Positions 7,004-7,584 of a stretch of 7,584 nucleotides of DNA are shown piece by piece. The translations under genes and the position numbers were made by a program. Within the stretch, counting starts at the first letter, position 1. Each line of letters begins with the position of its first letter. The notes under the pieces were generated by a model that had not been told where the DNA came from, did not search any database, and was given only the letters and a program-made list of their open reading frames with translations. This DNA comes from Planctomycetota bacterium (GTDB taxonomy: Bacteria; Planctomycetota; Phycisphaerae; Phycisphaerales; SM1A02): assembly GCA_014381385.1 (NCBI GenBank), contig JACNLR010000130.1, positions 1 to 7,584 on the forward strand, written 5' to 3'.

Positions 7004-7294
7004 TTACTCGATGATTCCTAGGATGTCATCTTCGGTCATGATTAAGTAATCGACATTGTCAATTTTTATCTCAGTACCTGCATACGAAGTGAACAAGATG
7101 TAGTCACCTTTTTTGACAGTAAAGGGGATTCGTTCCCCAGTCTCTTGGTTTAAACGGCCGTTTCCAACTTCGATAATCTTGCCTTCTTTTGGTTTGTCTT
7201 TAGCAGATTCTGGCAAGTAAATACCGCTTTGGGTTTGGGTTTGTGCTTCAGCACGTTTGACAAGTAACTTGTCTCCGAGTGGTTTTACGTTCAT
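7004..7294 (-). CDS. groES: Co-chaperonin GroES (10 kDa, Cpn10)
   Basis: GroES is the heptameric lid of the GroEL chamber. The 96-residue length is normal. It starts NVKPLGDKLLVKR, followed by the mobile loop (about 16-32) with the GroEL-contacting hydrophobic tripeptide as I25-Y26-L27 in SGIYLPE. The core strands follow (EGKIIEVGNG at 37-46, KKGDYILF at 61-68, and YLIMTEDDILGIIE at the end). The start is fixed by AGGAG (7301-7305) six bases before the ATG. It is first in the operon, followed by the small HemS-like gene and groEL. Confidence 0.97.
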   Translation of the reverse strand: MNVKPLGDKLLVKRAEAQTQTQSGIYLPESAKDKPKEGKIIEVGNGRLNQETGERIPFTVKKGDYILFTSYAGTEIKIDNVDYLIMTEDDILGIIE

Positions 7295-7335
7295 TTTTTG
7301 CTCCTATATTCTTTCTGTTTTCTCTTGGGTTTACT

Positions 7336-7344
7336 GGGGGGGGG
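7336..7344. repeat. Nine-base G/C homopolymer at the predicted groES transcription start
   Basis: Nine consecutive G on the plus strand (nine C in the transcript) directly follow the predicted start of the promoter at 7353-7380. The tract lies in the 5' leader, outside any gene. Such runs can vary in length by slippage, or cause reiterative transcription when at the start site. Confidence 0.8.
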
Positions 7345-7352
7345 TTATCGTT

Positions 7353-7380
7353 TTTATACGTTCTTTGTTATGTTCGCCAA
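7353..7380 (-). promoter_or_regulatory. groES: Sigma70-type promoter candidate for the groES-groEL operon
   Basis: On the minus strand TTGGCG (7375-7380, 4 of 6 to consensus), a 16-base spacer and TATAAA (7353-7358, 5 of 6) precede groES. The predicted start is near 7346, giving a leader of about 50 bases. The -35 box lies within the last codons of the upstream gene. No CIRCE inverted repeat (TTAGCACTC-N9-GAGTGCTAA) is present between here and groES. Confidence 0.5.
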
Positions 7381-7583
7381 TTCTGTTCAGGCCATCGGTC
7401 TGCGTAATGTTTCCTTAACGCTCTTTGCAAAGCATCGAGCAGGGTTTCAAGCATTGCTGGTCGGTCGACGACTGTAAAGGCACCTTCTTGCAGAGAACGT
7501 GCCAAACTCCGCGTATTTTCACGAGTGGATGTTTGCTTTGGTCGTATGACTATTGTAGGTGGGTGGGGGTCAAGGCGTCTTAG
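7368..7583 (-). CDS. C-terminal end of a protein with a receiver-like domain (5' part beyond window)
   Basis: The last 71 codons of a gene entering from the right edge, ending in TAA at 7368-7370. The pattern is a strand (PTIVIRP), a helix rich in Arg/Ser/Leu, then EGAFTVVDRP and a helix LETLLDALQRAL. This resembles the alpha4-beta5-alpha5 end of response-regulator receiver domains, where a typical form is kGAfdfleKP followed by a Leu-rich helix. The usually conserved Lys before Pro is Arg here, which may indicate a degenerate receiver. The protein ends about 20 residues after this helix with no room for an output domain, so the receiver would be C-terminal. The phosphoacceptor region is outside the window. 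The groES promoter overlaps its stop. Confidence 0.65.
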   Translation of the reverse strand, partial: LRRLDPHPPTIVIRPKQTSTRENTRSLARSLQEGAFTVVDRPAMLETLLDALQRALRKHYADRWPEQNWRT

Positions 7584-7584
7584 C

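Overview
All recognisable genes in this window lie on the minus strand, so the transcriptional order runs from high to low coordinates. The organism is a bacterium of moderate GC content. The leftmost gene encodes a prepilin-like protein with a type II secretion/type IV pilin N-terminus and a C-terminal H-x(n)-DG element. That architecture is greatly expanded in Planctomycetota and relatives of the PVC group. My best guess is a planctomycete, possibly Phycisphaerae-like, but this is inference from gene style and no rRNA is present to test it.

Right part (about 5049-7584): the 3' end of a gene with a receiver-like C-terminus (7368-7583) is followed by a chaperonin operon. The order is groES (7004-7294), a 74-residue small protein (6762-6986), then groEL (5111-6739). 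A sigma70-type promoter candidate (7353-7380) lies across the end of the receiver-like gene, and a strong intrinsic terminator (5049-5086) closes the operon. No CIRCE heat-shock operator is visible. The small protein between groES and groEL is the most interesting item. By eye it aligns with the core of the C-terminal half of the HemS/ChuS heme-utilisation family, shrunk to a stand-alone mini-domain.

Middle part (1333-4937): a three-gene cluster of rnd (RNase D, 3657-4937), a methionine gamma-lyase (2440-3660) and ruvB (1386-2399), ended by an AT-rich hairpin terminator. The rnd stop and the lyase start overlap as ATGA, so the two are probably translationally coupled. The lyase resembles the plant methionine gamma-lyase branch more than the classical Pseudomonas enzyme. 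The cluster joins RNA processing, sulfur amino-acid catabolism and Holliday-junction migration, with no obvious single pathway.

Left part (1-1313): after ruvB comes a 284-base gap. It holds a near-consensus promoter (1286-1313), an almost perfect palindrome at the predicted transcription start (1261-1278), and a long leader with further inverted repeats. The pilin-like gene (1-1101, 367 codons, open at the left edge) follows. No mobile elements, CRISPR arrays, tRNA or rRNA genes were seen.
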